A program made the position numbers and the translations under genes. The notes under the pieces were generated by a model. The model ran no database searches. It worked only from the letters and a program-made list of their open reading frames with translations, and had not been told where the DNA came from. A stretch of 52,629 nt of DNA from Bacteroidota bacterium (lineage in GTDB: Bacteria; Bacteroidota; Bacteroidia; 2-12-FULL-35-15): positions 1 through 52,629 of the forward strand of contig SXIH01000061.1 of NCBI GenBank assembly GCA_005772895.1, given 5' to 3'. Positions 1 to 10,700 of the stretch are shown here, one piece after another (positions within the stretch are counted from its first letter, which is position 1; each line of letters opens with the position of its first letter).

Positions 1-3000
1 GTTTAGTTTTTGTTTCTACTGCAACCGGACAAGTAAATTTATCGGCAAGCACTGCTGGAACATACACAGTTACAAATACAATTGCAGCATCAGGCGGATG
101 TCCTGCTGTTACTGCAACTGCAACAATTACTATCACAGCGCCACAAGTAGCAACTTTTAGTTATACTGGAACACCTTATTGTCAGAACGCTGCAAACCCT
201 TCTCCGACTTTCAGTGGTGGTGGTGTTGCAGGAACTTTTTCTTCTACTGCAGGTTTAGTTTTTGTTTCTACTGCAACCGGACAAGTAAATTTATCGGCAA
301 GCACTGCTGGAACATACACAGTTACAAATACGATTGCTGCATCAGGCGGATGTCCTGCTGTTTCTGCAACAACAACAATTACAATCACTGCTCCGCAAGT
401 AGCGACATTCAGTTATACAGGAACACCTTATTGTCAGAATGCCGCGAACCCATCTCCCACTTTTAGTGGTGGTGGAGTTGCAGGAACATTTAGTTCAACC
501 GCAGGTTTAGTTTTTGTTTCTACTGCAACCGGACAAGTAAATCTTTCTGCAAGTACAGCCGGAACATATACGGTTACAAATACAATTGCAGCATCAGGCG
601 GATGTCCTGCTGTTACTGCAACTGCTACAATCACAATAACGACTCCGCAAGTAGCGACATTTAGTTATACAGGAACACCTTATTGTCAGAACGCAGCTAA
701 TCCATCTCCAACTTTTAGTGGTGGCGGTGTAGCCGGAACTTTTTCTTCCACAGCAGGGTTAGTTTTTGTTTCTACTTCAACAGGTGAAATAAATCTTTCT
801 GCAAGTACAGCCGGAACTTATACGGTTACAAATACAATTGCTCCCACTGGTGGATGTCCGGCAATTACAGCAACAGCCAGCATTACAATTAATCCAGTAC
901 AAAATGCCGGATTCAATTATTCTTCATCTACGTTCTGTCAAACAGGGACAAATCCAAGTCCTACAATCACAGGAACAGCTGGTGGAATATTTACATCATC
1001 CCCTGCAGGATTAGTTTTTGTTAGTACAGCAACCGGAGAAATTAATTTGGCTGGAAGTTCATTAAATACTTATACTATCACATACACAACTCCAGGACCA
1101 TGTGCTAGCAGCACCACAGCTTCAATTACAATTACTACTGCTCCTATTGCAACTTTCAGTTATACAGGAACACCATATTGTCAAAATGCGACAAACCCTA
1201 CTCCAACTTTTAGTGGAGGCGGAACAGCAGGAGTATTTAGTTCAACTGCAGGATTAGTTTTTGTGAGTACTACAAGCGGAGAAGTAAACCTTGCCGCAAG
1301 TACTCCGGGAACATACACTGTCACAAACACAATTGCTGCTAGCGGAGGATGTGCAGCAGCAAGTGCAACAGCAAGTATCACAATCAATCCTGTACAAAAT
1401 TCAGCTTTCAATTATTCTTCTCCTACATTCTGTCAAACAGGAACAAATCCTACTCCAACAATAACAGGAGTTGCCGGAGGAACATTTACATCTTCTCCAG
1501 CAGGATTAGTTTTTGTTAGTACAACAACCGGAGAAATTAATTTATCAGGAAGTTCGTTAAACACATATACAATTACTTATACTACTGCAGGCCCTTGTCC
1601 AAGTAGCTCAACAGCAACAGTTACAATCAGCAATCCAACTTCTGCTGTGATGAATTATGGTGGACCATATTGTCAAACAGCTTCAAATCCTTTACCAACT
1701 TATGGAGCAGGAGCAAGTGCAGGAACATTTAGTTCAACCGCAGGATTAATTTTTGTAAGTACTACAACCGGTGAAGTAAATCTTTCAGCAAGCACACCGG
1801 GCACATATACAATTACAAATACAATTGCTGCTTCAGGCGGATGCCCTGCATCAACTGATACAGCAGGCATTACAATCACAGCTCCTCAAACTGCAACATT
1901 CAGTTATACTGCTTCTCCATATTGTCAGAATGCAGCTAACCCTTCTCCAACTTATAGTGGTGGCGGTGTTGCCGGAACATTTTCTGCTTCATCAGGAGGA
2001 TTAGTTTTTGTAAGCACTACAACGGGTGAAGTAAATCTTGCAGCAAGCACTCCCGGAACCTATACTGTTACCAACACAATTGCAGCAACTGGCGGATGCC
2101 CTGCTGTAACAGCAACAGCAAATATAACCATCACTGCTCCACAAGTTGCAACATTTAGTTATACAGGAACACCATATTGTCAGAATGCAACAAATCCCTC
2201 ACCAACATTTAGTGGTGGTGGTGCTGCAGGTACATTCTCTTCTACTGCCGGATTGGTTTTTGTAAATACTTCAACAGGAGAAGTTGATCTTGCAGCAAGT
2301 ACTACAGGAACATATACAGTTACTAATACAATTGCTGCAGCTGGCGGATGCCCTGTAATTACAGCAACTTCAACTATAACTATAAATCCTGTTCAAAGTG
2401 CTGCTTTTAATTATTCTTCCTCTACTTTCTGTGCTACAGGAACAAATCCAACACCAACAATTACAGGAACTGCCGGAGGAACTTTCAGTTCTTCTCCTGC
2501 GGGATTAACTTTTGTAAGCACAACAACCGGAGAAATAAATTTATCGGGAAGCTCGTTGAATACTTATACAATAACTTATACAACAGCTGGGCCATGTGCT
2601 GCAAGCGCAACAGCAACAATCACAATTACAAACGCGCCTGTTGCAACTTTCAGTTATACAGGAACGCCTTATTGTCAAAATGCTGCAAACCCATTCCCGA
2701 CTTTTAGTGGTGGTGGAACAGCTGGTGTTTTCAGTTCAACTGCAGGTTTAGTTTTTGTAAGTACTTCAACAGGAGAAGTTGATTTGGCAGCAAGTACTCC
2801 AGGAACATATACTGTTACAAATACAATTGCAGCAAGTGGCGGATGCGCTGCTGCCATTGCTACTGCAAGCATCACAATTGATCCGCTACAAAATGCAGGG
2901 TTTAATTACTCTTCATCTTCCTTCTGTCAAACAGGAGCAAATCCTATCCCAACAATTACGGGAGTTGCAGGTGGAACATTTTCTTCATCTCCTGCAGGTT

Positions 3001-5114
3001 TAATTTTTGTTAGCACAACAACAGGAGAAATTAACTTATCAGGAAGTTCTTTAAATACTTATACAATCACTTACACAACTTCTGGACCATGCGCAAACAG
3101 TAGCACTGCAACTGTTACGATTACTCCGGCTCCTATTGCAACATTCAGCTATACCGGAACACCGTATTGTCAAAATGCCACAAATCCCTCACCAACATTT
3201 AGTGGTGGCGGTGTTGCAGGAACTTTTTCTTCTACACCAGGATTAGTTTTCGTGAACACTTCAACAGGAGAAGTTGATCTTGCAGCAAGCACTACCGGAA
3301 CATATACGGTGACTAATACAATTGCAGCAAGCGGTGGATGTGCAGCTGTTACAGCAACAGCAAGTATTACAATTAATCCTTTGCAAAACGCAGGATTTAA
3401 TTATTCCGGTTCTACTTTCTGTTCATCAGGAACAAATCCTACTCCAACTATTACAGGAGTAGCAGGTGGAACATTTACATCATCGCCAGCTGGATTAGTG
3501 TTTGTAAGTGCAACAACCGGAGAAATTAATTTAGCAGGAAGTTCTTTAAATACTTACACGATTACTTACACTACTCCGGGACCATGTGCTAACACAAGCA
3601 CTGCAACAATTACAATTACAAATGCTCCAGCTGCTACTTTCAGTTTCACAGGAACACCATATTGTCAAAATGCTTCCAACCCTTCACCAACATTCAGTGG
3701 TGGTGGAACTGCAGGAACGTTTACTTCAGCTGCCGGTTTAGTTTTTGTTAGTGCAACAACCGGACAAGTAGATTTATTAGCAAGTACACCAGGAACCTAT
3801 ACAGTAACAAATACAATTCCTGCATCAGGTGGATGCCCTGCTGTTACAGCTACTGCAACCATTACAATAACAGCTCCACAAACTGCAACATTCAGTTATA
3901 CTGGAACTCCTTATTGTCAAAATGCAACTGACCCTTCTCCAACATATAGCGGAGGTGGAGTTGCAGGAACATTTAGTTCAACTGCCGGTTTAAGTATTAA
4001 TGCTTCAACTGGTACTGTGAATTTAGCTTCAAGTACTGCAGGAACTTATACTGTTACCAACACAATTGCAGCAACTGGCGGATGTCCTGCTGTTACTGCA
4101 ACAGCAGCTATCACAATTAATCCATTGCAAAATGCAGGATTTAATTATTCTTCTCCTTCATTCTGTCAGTCGGGTACAAATCCTAGTGCTACAATTACAG
4201 GTGTTGCAGGTGGAACATTTACTTCATCACCAGCAGGATTGATTTTTGCAAATTCTGCAACAGGAGAAATTGATTTAGCAGGAAGTACATTAAATACATA
4301 TACAATAACTTATACTACTCCAGGACCATGTGCTAATACAAGTACGGCAACAATTACAATTACTCCTTCTCCAACAGCAACAGCAACAAGTGCAAATGTT
4401 TGCCAAGGAGAAACACTTGATTTTGCATCAACAGGTGGTGGAACATATAGTTGGACAGGACCAAATTCATTTACGTCCACACTTCAAAATCCTAGTATTA
4501 CAAATGCCACAGTTACAAGCAGTGGAACTTATACAGTTACCATTAATACTGGTGGTTGTATAGACACTGCACAAGTATCGGTTACTGTTTATCCTTCTCC
4601 ATTAGCAAGTGCAGGAGCAGATGTAACTATTAGCTCAGGAACAAGCACAACGTTAAATGCAAGTGGCGGAACAACTTATACTTGGAATGCTTCACCTGAT
4701 TTAAGTTGTACTAATTGTCCGAATCCAACAGTAAGCCCCACAGAAACTACAACATATTGTGTTGTTGTTAGCAATGGAAATTGTGTTGATAGTGCTTGTG
4801 TTAAAGTAACTGTTGAAACACCTTGCCCAACAAATAAAGAACTTGAAATACCAAATGCCTTTTCTCCAAATGGAGATGGATTTAATGACTTCTTCTGTAT
4901 CCCGGGCTGGGAAGGCTGTATAGATGAGTTCACTATTTATATTTATGATCGTTGGGGAGAAAAAGTTTTTGAATCAGAAGATTCTACTTTCTGTTGGGAT
5001 GGAACATTCAGAGGTCAAACAATGAATCCAGGCGTACTTGTATATTATGTTAAAGCAACAATATTCAATGGTGATAAAGTTGTTAAAAAAGGAAATATCT
5101 CCCTAATCCAATAA
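1..5114 (+). CDS. Giant repeat surface protein with T9SS type B (gliding-motility-associated, CHU_C-type) C-terminal domain; 5' end outside window
   Basis: The frame is open from base 3 with no stop until 5114, so the start lies left of the window and 1703 residues are visible. The first ~1457 residues are 18 tandem repeats of about 80-84 residues in two types. Type A (12 copies, the first partial) carries PYCQNA and GGCP; type B (6 copies) carries FNYSS, FCQ and GPC. Each complete repeat has one conserved Cys pair that could form a disulfide. Two Ig/PKD-like domains follow, then a C-terminal module with IPNAFSPNGDG, YDRWGE and a conserved W-D-G, which is the type B sorting domain. The protein is therefore probably secreted by the type IX system and displayed on the surface as an adhesin-like fibre. 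The function is inferred only from architecture. The PorP/SprF gene starts 21 bases downstream, probably in the same operon. Confidence 0.9.
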   Translation, partial: LVFVSTATGQVNLSASTAGTYTVTNTIAASGGCPAVTATATITITAPQVATFSYTGTPYCQNAANPSPTFSGGGVAGTFSSTAGLVFVSTATGQVNLSASTAGTYTVTNTIAASGGCPAVSATTTITITAPQVATFSYTGTPYCQNAANPSPTFSGGGVAGTFSSTAGLVFVSTATGQVNLSASTAGTYTVTNTIAASGGCPAVTATATITITTPQVATFSYTGTPYCQNAANPSPTFSGGGVAGTFSSTAGLVFVSTSTGEINLSASTAGTYTVTNTIAPTGGCPAITATASITINPVQNAGFNYSSSTFCQTGTNPSPTITGTAGGIFTSSPAGLVFVSTATGEINLAGSSLNTYTITYTTPGPCASSTTASITITTAPIATFSYTGTPYCQNATNPTPTFSGGGTAGVFSSTAGLVFVSTTSGEVNLAASTPGTYTVTNTIAASGGCAAASATASITINPVQNSAFNYSSPTFCQTGTNPTPTITGVAGGTFTSSPAGLVFVSTTTGEINLSGSSLNTYTITYTTAGPCPSSSTATVTISNPTSAVMNYGGPYCQTASNPLPTYGAGASAGTFSSTAGLIFVSTTTGEVNLSASTPGTYTITNTIAASGGCPASTDTAGITITAPQTATFSYTASPYCQNAANPSPTYSGGGVAGTFSASSGGLVFVSTTTGEVNLAASTPGTYTVTNTIAATGGCPAVTATANITITAPQVATFSYTGTPYCQNATNPSPTFSGGGAAGTFSSTAGLVFVNTSTGEVDLAASTTGTYTVTNTIAAAGGCPVITATSTITINPVQSAAFNYSSSTFCATGTNPTPTITGTAGGTFSSSPAGLTFVSTTTGEINLSGSSLNTYTITYTTAGPCAASATATITITNAPVATFSYTGTPYCQNAANPFPTFSGGGTAGVFSSTAGLVFVSTSTGEVDLAASTPGTYTVTNTIAASGGCAAAIATASITIDPLQNAGFNYSSSSFCQTGANPIPTITGVAGGTFSSSPAGLIFVSTTTGEINLSGSSLNTYTITYTTSGPCANSSTATVTITPAPIATFSYTGTPYCQNATNPSPTFSGGGVAGTFSSTPGLVFVNTSTGEVDLAASTTGTYTVTNTIAASGGCAAVTATASITINPLQNAGFNYSGSTFCSSGTNPTPTITGVAGGTFTSSPAGLVFVSATTGEINLAGSSLNTYTITYTTPGPCANTSTATITITNAPAATFSFTGTPYCQNASNPSPTFSGGGTAGTFTSAAGLVFVSATTGQVDLLASTPGTYTVTNTIPASGGCPAVTATATITITAPQTATFSYTGTPYCQNATDPSPTYSGGGVAGTFSSTAGLSINASTGTVNLASSTAGTYTVTNTIAATGGCPAVTATAAITINPLQNAGFNYSSPSFCQSGTNPSATITGVAGGTFTSSPAGLIFANSATGEIDLAGSTLNTYTITYTTPGPCANTSTATITITPSPTATATSANVCQGETLDFASTGGGTYSWTGPNSFTSTLQNPSITNATVTSSGTYTVTINTGGCIDTAQVSVTVYPSPLASAGADVTISSGTSTTLNASGGTTYTWNASPDLSCTNCPNPTVSPTETTTYCVVVSNGNCVDSACVKVTVETPCPTNKELEIPNAFSPNGDGFNDFFCIPGWEGCIDEFTIYIYDRWGEKVFESEDSTFCWDGTFRGQTMNPGVLVYYVKATIFNGDKVVKKGNISLIQ
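3..4373 (+). repeat. Tandem coding repeats, types A (~252 bp) and B (~243 bp)
   Basis: Eighteen in-frame repeats run in the order A A A A B A B A A A B A B A B A A B. The period between the first A copies is exactly 252 bases. Bases 1-79 are identical to 253-331, while copies nearer the 3' end have diverged. These are protein-coding repeats, not a CRISPR array: there are no unique spacers and the frame is maintained throughout. Confidence 0.93.
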
Positions 5115-5135
5115 TATATTTTAAAGAAAAAGACA

Positions 5136-6212
5136 ATGAAAAAAATAATCGCAATATCAACAATCATCCTTTTTGGAAATTTATTGAATGCACAAGACAT
5201 TCACTTTTCTCAATGGGGTCAAACACCGGCATTAATAAATCCGGCACTCACAGGTTCATTAGCTGTAGTTAGGGCTTCCGTGATTTATAAAGATCAATGG
5301 AGAAGCGCAACTGTTCCTTACCAAACTTATGGTGCTTCTTTCGAGATGAAATTTAAGGCCAGTAACTGGGAAAAACAAAATCAGCATTTAACCAGAATCT
5401 ACAAAAAAGCATTTAGCAGAACTGCTGGTGGATTATCCTTTTTTAATGATAAAGCAGGAGATGGGAAAATGGGCTCTACCCAAGCTAATTTATCTTTTGC
5501 AACATTTGTAAAACTTTCGAAAAAAGCAACACTTGCTTTGGGATTACAAGCAAGTATTGTACAACGTAAAATTGATTACTCGAAATTAACTTTCCCGAAT
5601 CAATATAACGGAACCGGTTTTGATCAAACATTGAGCACTGGTGAAGATTACAATGCACAAAATTTTGTTTACCCTGATTTTGCCGGAGGAATAAATTGGA
5701 GTTATGGATTTACTGAAAAATCAATTGCTGCAAACAATGAATTAAGAATAAATGCAGGTGCAGCAATGTATCACATCACTCAACCAAAACAAAAATATCT
5801 TTCTGCTACTTCTGATAGATTGAATTCAAAACTTGTATTACATGCTGATGCAGTAATTGGAATTAGAAATTCAAATGTTGCACTTGTACCAAGTTATTTA
5901 TGTGAAATAAAAGGAAAGTCTTATGAAATGATTGAAGGATTTATGGTGAAATATTATTTCAATGATGATTCAAAATATACTGGTTACTTAAAAAGATCTG
6001 CGTTTGGAATTGGATGCGCATATAGAAATAGAGATGCTATTCTTTTATCTGCATTACTTGAATATGAAAATTATGCTGTTGGATTTAGTTATGATATAAA
6101 CACTTCAAAGTTAGCAAAGGCAACAGTTGGAAGAGGTGGTCCGGAAATTTTTATTCGATTTGTTACCCCAAGTCCATTCTTAAACCAAACATCGAAAGCA
6201 AGATTTAATTAG
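5136..6212 (+). CDS. Type IX secretion system membrane protein, PorP/SprF family
   Basis: 358 residues. A signal peptide (about residues 1-19, ending LLNAQ) precedes DIHFSQW, the typical mature start of PorP/SprF proteins, then LINPALTG and alternating hydrophobic strands expected of an outer-membrane beta barrel. In this family, SprF-like members work with type B C-terminal-domain cargo during type IX secretion. Here the gene sits 21 bases downstream of such a cargo gene, so it is probably the dedicated partner. It is followed after 50 bases by another T9SS cargo gene. Length is normal for the family (about 300-360). Which of the several paralogues expected in the genome this is cannot be told from the window. 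Confidence 0.9.
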   Translation: MKKIIAISTIILFGNLLNAQDIHFSQWGQTPALINPALTGSLAVVRASVIYKDQWRSATVPYQTYGASFEMKFKASNWEKQNQHLTRIYKKAFSRTAGGLSFFNDKAGDGKMGSTQANLSFATFVKLSKKATLALGLQASIVQRKIDYSKLTFPNQYNGTGFDQTLSTGEDYNAQNFVYPDFAGGINWSYGFTEKSIAANNELRINAGAAMYHITQPKQKYLSATSDRLNSKLVLHADAVIGIRNSNVALVPSYLCEIKGKSYEMIEGFMVKYYFNDDSKYTGYLKRSAFGIGCAYRNRDAILLSALLEYENYAVGFSYDINTSKLAKATVGRGGPEIFIRFVTPSPFLNQTSKARFN

Positions 6213-6262
6213 TACTCCCAATAAAAAAACGCATTATGTTAAACCATTAAAAAAAACTACAA

Positions 6263-7510
6263 ATGAAAAAAATTTACTTATCAATTGTGCTTTCTCTCAT
6301 AATAAACATGACACAAGCACAGTGTTTAGTGACTGTAAACGGCACAAACATACAATGCAATGGCTTATGCAATGGCTCAGCAACAGCAAACGCAGTGGGC
6401 GTTCCACCAATCAATTATTTGTGGTCCCCGGGAGGACAAACAACCGCAACTATTACAGGATTATGTTCTGGAACATATACTGTTAACATTGTTGACGGAT
6501 CTTCATGTACTTCCTCTGCCACAGTTACAATTACAGAGCCGGCTGTCTTGATGGCAACTGCAACAAAAACAGACATCACTTGCAATGGATTATGCAATGG
6601 AACAGCAACTGCTTTTGTAAGTGGTGGAACCGGAAGTTACACACATAAGTGGAGCACTGTTCCAACACAATCTACCGCAACAGCAAATAGTTTATGTGTC
6701 GGAAGTTATTACGACACAATAAGTGATGCGAATGGATGCCAAACAATTCTCGGTCCCGTTTCTATTTCACAACCTGCTGCATTGGTAGCAATAGTTACCT
6801 GCGGAAGTGTAAGTTGTTTTGGAGGAACTAATGGAACAGCAACAGCAACACAAACCGGTGGAACAGCATCTTATACATATGCATGGAACACTATTCCCGT
6901 TCAAACAACATCCAGCATAAGCGGACTTCCTCCCGGAACATATTCCTGCACTATAACCGATGCAAACAATTGTACATCTTCAAACAGCTGTACTGTTAAT
7001 CAACCTTCAGCTGCATTGGCAGTAAATGCTACTAGCTCTAACGCTTCATGTGCAACCTGTTGTGATGGTTCTGCAAGTTCAACAGCATCAGGCGGAACTG
7101 CTGGCTATACTTATTTGTGGTCTCCTGGCGGGCAAACCACACCTAACATAACAGCTGTTTGTCCGGGAAATTATACTGTTTGTGTAACGGATGCAGCAGG
7201 ATGTACTGAATGTACTTCGGTATCTGTCAACTTTACTGTTGGTATTGCTGAAAGCGTTTCGGCTGGTCCAATTCATATTTTTCCGAATCCGGCTTCTGAA
7301 TTTATCACTTTGAAAATTGAGTCTAATTCTCTTTCAAGATCCGAATTATACATTAGTAATATTCTTGGAGAGAAAATATATGGTGAAAATATAGATGGCT
7401 CTAAAAATATCACAATGAATATTAATGTCTCAAAATATAATCCGGGAATTTATTTTGTGGCCTTAAAAAATGAGAATGGAATTTCAGTAATGAAGTTTAT
7501 TAAAAAATAG
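6263..7510 (+). CDS. SprB-repeat surface protein with T9SS type A sorting domain
   Basis: 415 residues. A signal peptide (residues 1-19, ending MTQAQ) leads into four SprB-type repeats of about 75 residues, each with a CNGLCNG-like or CFGGTNG-like opening, a Y-x-W segment and an ITEP/ISQP/VNQP closing motif. The last repeat is Cys-rich (CATCCDGS). The C-terminal ~75 residues (IFPNPASEF, NILGEKIY, PGIYFVALKN and a Lys-rich end) form a type A T9SS tail. It lies third in the plus-strand group with the giant repeat protein and PorP/SprF. The product is presumably exported and attached to the outer surface; the exact role is unknown. The high Cys count suggests disulfide-stabilised repeats. Confidence 0.88.
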   Translation: MKKIYLSIVLSLIINMTQAQCLVTVNGTNIQCNGLCNGSATANAVGVPPINYLWSPGGQTTATITGLCSGTYTVNIVDGSSCTSSATVTITEPAVLMATATKTDITCNGLCNGTATAFVSGGTGSYTHKWSTVPTQSTATANSLCVGSYYDTISDANGCQTILGPVSISQPAALVAIVTCGSVSCFGGTNGTATATQTGGTASYTYAWNTIPVQTTSSISGLPPGTYSCTITDANNCTSSNSCTVNQPSAALAVNATSSNASCATCCDGSASSTASGGTAGYTYLWSPGGQTTPNITAVCPGNYTVCVTDAAGCTECTSVSVNFTVGIAESVSAGPIHIFPNPASEFITLKIESNSLSRSELYISNILGEKIYGENIDGSKNITMNINVSKYNPGIYFVALKNENGISVMKFIKK

Positions 7511-7583
7511 TTTAGTTTAGTTTAGAATAATTAATTACACCTATTTACTAAAAAAGAAATTCTCAACTCAAACATACTTTCGG

Positions 7584-7646
7584 GGGTGTTCCGTCTAATT
7601 ATGGGAGTAGCTAGATTCACCCAAAAAAAATAATCAGAAATGATTA
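7584..7646. other. Possible structured intergenic segment
   Basis: In the 191-base gap between convergent genes, GGGTG (7584-7588) can pair with CACCC (7618-7622), enclosing TCTA (7594-7597) and TAGA (7612-7615). A second small hairpin, TAATCA-gaaa-TGATTA, sits at 7631-7646. No open frame or promoter was recognised. It could be the 3' UTR of the upstream gene or a small RNA; support is weak. Confidence 0.2.
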
Positions 7647-7668
7647 TTCCGAAAGCCTTGTTTGTTAT

Positions 7669-7697
7669 AAAAAATCCTTCTTTATGAAGGATTTTTT
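7669..7697. terminator. Bidirectional intrinsic terminator
   Basis: A perfect 12-bp stem (AAAAAATCCTTC / GAAGGATTTTTT) with a 5-base loop lies between the convergent genes ending at 7510 (plus) and 7702 (minus). The A/T tracts allow it to work on both strands. Confidence 0.85.
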
Positions 7698-7701
7698 TAT
7701 T

Positions 7702-10700
7702 TTAAAAATAAGCCCTCACCTGCGCTCCACCTGTATGAATCACTTTTGTTCCTTCGGATTTTCTTCCGTCATACGTTAAACTCAATTGTAAATTATTAGA
7801 AAGCGTTCGTTGATACATTGCTCCCCAAGTAATATTTTGACCTGTTTTCAAAGCATCTAACATTTCGAATGCTAATGAAGTATTTTGTGTTCCATTAAAT
7901 TTTATCCGGATAAAGTTTGCTTTCAAATTCAAACTTCCCTTTTGCAAAACATTGTATTTTATTTCTGCACCATAATCTTGTAGCTCTGCTTTTTGTCCAC
8001 CATATTCTTCCCTGTTTTTTTTCTCTGTATATTTAAATGATACAGTTGCTCTGAATGCAGTATTAGGCTGATAATTTAGTTTCGGTTCAGCTTCATAATA
8101 TATTATTGAATAATCACGTGATGAAAAATATTGAGAACTGCTTTTTTTAATCCCGTCTTTGTAAACTGCATTTAAACTAAACTCTTTCGTCATGTTCCAT
8201 CGCAAGCGAGCTTCTTTGTATTGATTCAAGCGTGTATCAAATCCATTCACCAATAAAACTTTATTCTGAGCATCCTGAAAAGATAAATCTAAACCAAAAA
8301 CCGGACTCAGTTGATTTATAAATAAAGTATTTCTAAAAGAAGAGTTGATTGTTACCAATGTTTTAAAAGCAGCCGCGCTTGTATCGTTCGGAATTATTAA
8401 AAAAGGATTATACGCCTTTGACAAATCACTTTCTGTTGATTTTCTATCTACACGATAAGATGCCTGGTTAGAAAAGCGAGCAATGAATTTTTTTACTCCT
8501 TTTTTATTTGCCCAAAGTGCCGAAGGTTTAAAAGTTAATGTTTGACTGAATTGATTGCTGTATACTTTTATATAATCGTTTGTTGGAGTGTATACTTTTA
8601 TATAATCAGCCGTATTCGGGAATGTTGCAATTTCAAACTCGTCTAATTCTTTTATTCCGTTTTCATTATAATCGTTCCAAACATAAACACCTTGCCCTAC
8701 TGCTACAAGTATATATGAAAACTCTTTTTTGATTTCTAAGCCGGAACCAATTTCATAAAAGGTACTGGAATAAATAAATCCTTTCCATAATCTGAAATTA
8801 TATTCAGCACGCGCAACCAATGAATTGTCGGGCTTTTGGGAAGTCAACAATGGATCTCTTATTTTTAATTGTCTATATGATGCATTTAACTTTAATTGAT
8901 TATTTGAATTTTTTATCAAGTCCAAAAACCCACCATAACTTTCGGCATAAGTTGTTGTAACCAAATTTGTTTCACCTAAAATATTCCTGACTGCATAGTC
9001 TGTTCGTTGTTTGTAATTTATTCCATACCTGTTTTTTGTAGTGTCTGCATTTTGCATGTAGGCTTGCCATTCCCAGAACTCATAACTGTTTCCTAAAAGT
9101 GAATCTTTTTTGCCAAGCGCGAATTTATTTTGTTCAAATTCATCTTTTAATCCGACTGTCAACCATTTTATTTTTTGTGATATTCCACTTTTATGTCTAT
9201 AAAAATTAGTATTTGTTATGCTTGCCGAATTCAATAAACTTCCATCATATTGAACAGTAAATCCTTTTTTTGTTCCTAATAGATTTGCAACATGTTTGTT
9301 TGCATTGTATTTATCATCTTCAAAAAATGCATTGAAACGATAACCAATTGTGCCTGTTCCTTTTTTTGCTAATCCAACTGCTGCCCCAACAATATGCTGG
9401 TCGGCTGTTTGTAAAACACTTCCTCTGTTCCAATCGCGTTCAAACTCAACACTTCTATAGCGTTCTATAGGAGAAAAATATTGTTGAACGTATTCGTAAT
9501 TTACATTGGTTAATAAAACAAGAGGCGCGACACTGTCTACAACTTTCTCAGGAGCAAAATTTCTATGACGAAATGGTTTAGCATTATCAAAATTCATTTT
9601 CAATCCATAACCAATATCATCTTTACTATCAGCTGACGAAAATGTATTGATATCGTTTTTACTTAGAACTCCTTCAACTGATAATTTTGTATTCTTATTA
9701 AACGCATAATCAAATCCTGCAGTCACCATTTGTTTTTGCTTGGGTGTTACTAACTGAACAACCGGTTCGTAATTTCCGTTTGGAATATTTGTCACCGTAT
9801 CGGGCATCACCCATTGAAATACTTTTCCATTTGCACTTGTAGTTATCTGAACATAATTTCCTTTATTAGCTCCTACATTACTATATGTCACTCGATAATG
9901 CGCACTGTCACTGTTTGTGCTGTATAAAAAAATGTTTGGGAAAGTAAACGTTCCAATTGTTGTATCAATTTTTTGATACAAAACTTCGTTATTATTAAAT
10001 GCAACACTATCAAAACTCGGACTAACAGCTAAAGAAAGTGTGTCGCCAATTTCGGATAATAATTTTTTTTGTGAAGGAGATAAATCTTGTTGCAACGGTT
10101 GATTTTTACTATCCTGTTCGGAGTAAACATGCAAATGCAATTTCAATTTATTTTGCTCGTACTCATTTGCAAAATGCAAAATAGAACGAGCATAATTTTT
10201 ATCAGAATACTGAAACTCCACAACAATTCTTTTATCTTTTGTGATAAGTTGTTTGGCAGTAAAAATAATTTCCGAAGTATTGTAATTGATTACATAATCA
10301 TTCTCTTGTCCCCTGTCCATCAACCTTCCATCTATGTAAACTTTTTCTGTTCCGGATAAAATTATAATGAATGGTTCATTTTCTGCACCACGCAATCTGT
10401 AAGGCCCTTGATTATTTTCAATACCTTGAATTTGATTTCTTGCAAATTTTCCTCGTGATACTGCAGCACTTAATCCTGTTTTATAAACTCCTTGTTTTTT
10501 TAAATCTTTGTTTTCTGCATTTGTTTTTTGAATTGTTGAAAAACTAATTCCTTGTGCTTTTTTATTAAAGTTCATAAAATATCCATAAGGCCTAGCCATC
10601 TGAAAATCTCCTGCAATTAATTTTGTTTTTTGATTGGAGAGCTGAATAAATACTTTGTCGAACTCTTGTAATTGCTGAGTGTTCCCATCCGGTTGAATAG

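Noticed and set aside
182..2875. Several minus-strand frames of 60-80 codons inside the repeat gene
   Set aside because: They recur once per repeat at the same offset and are the reverse-complement shadow of the coding repeat.
1..4373. Regular repeats resembling a CRISPR array or satellite DNA
   Set aside because: One frame stays open across all repeats, the unit is about 84 codons with conserved Cys pairs, and there are no unique spacers.
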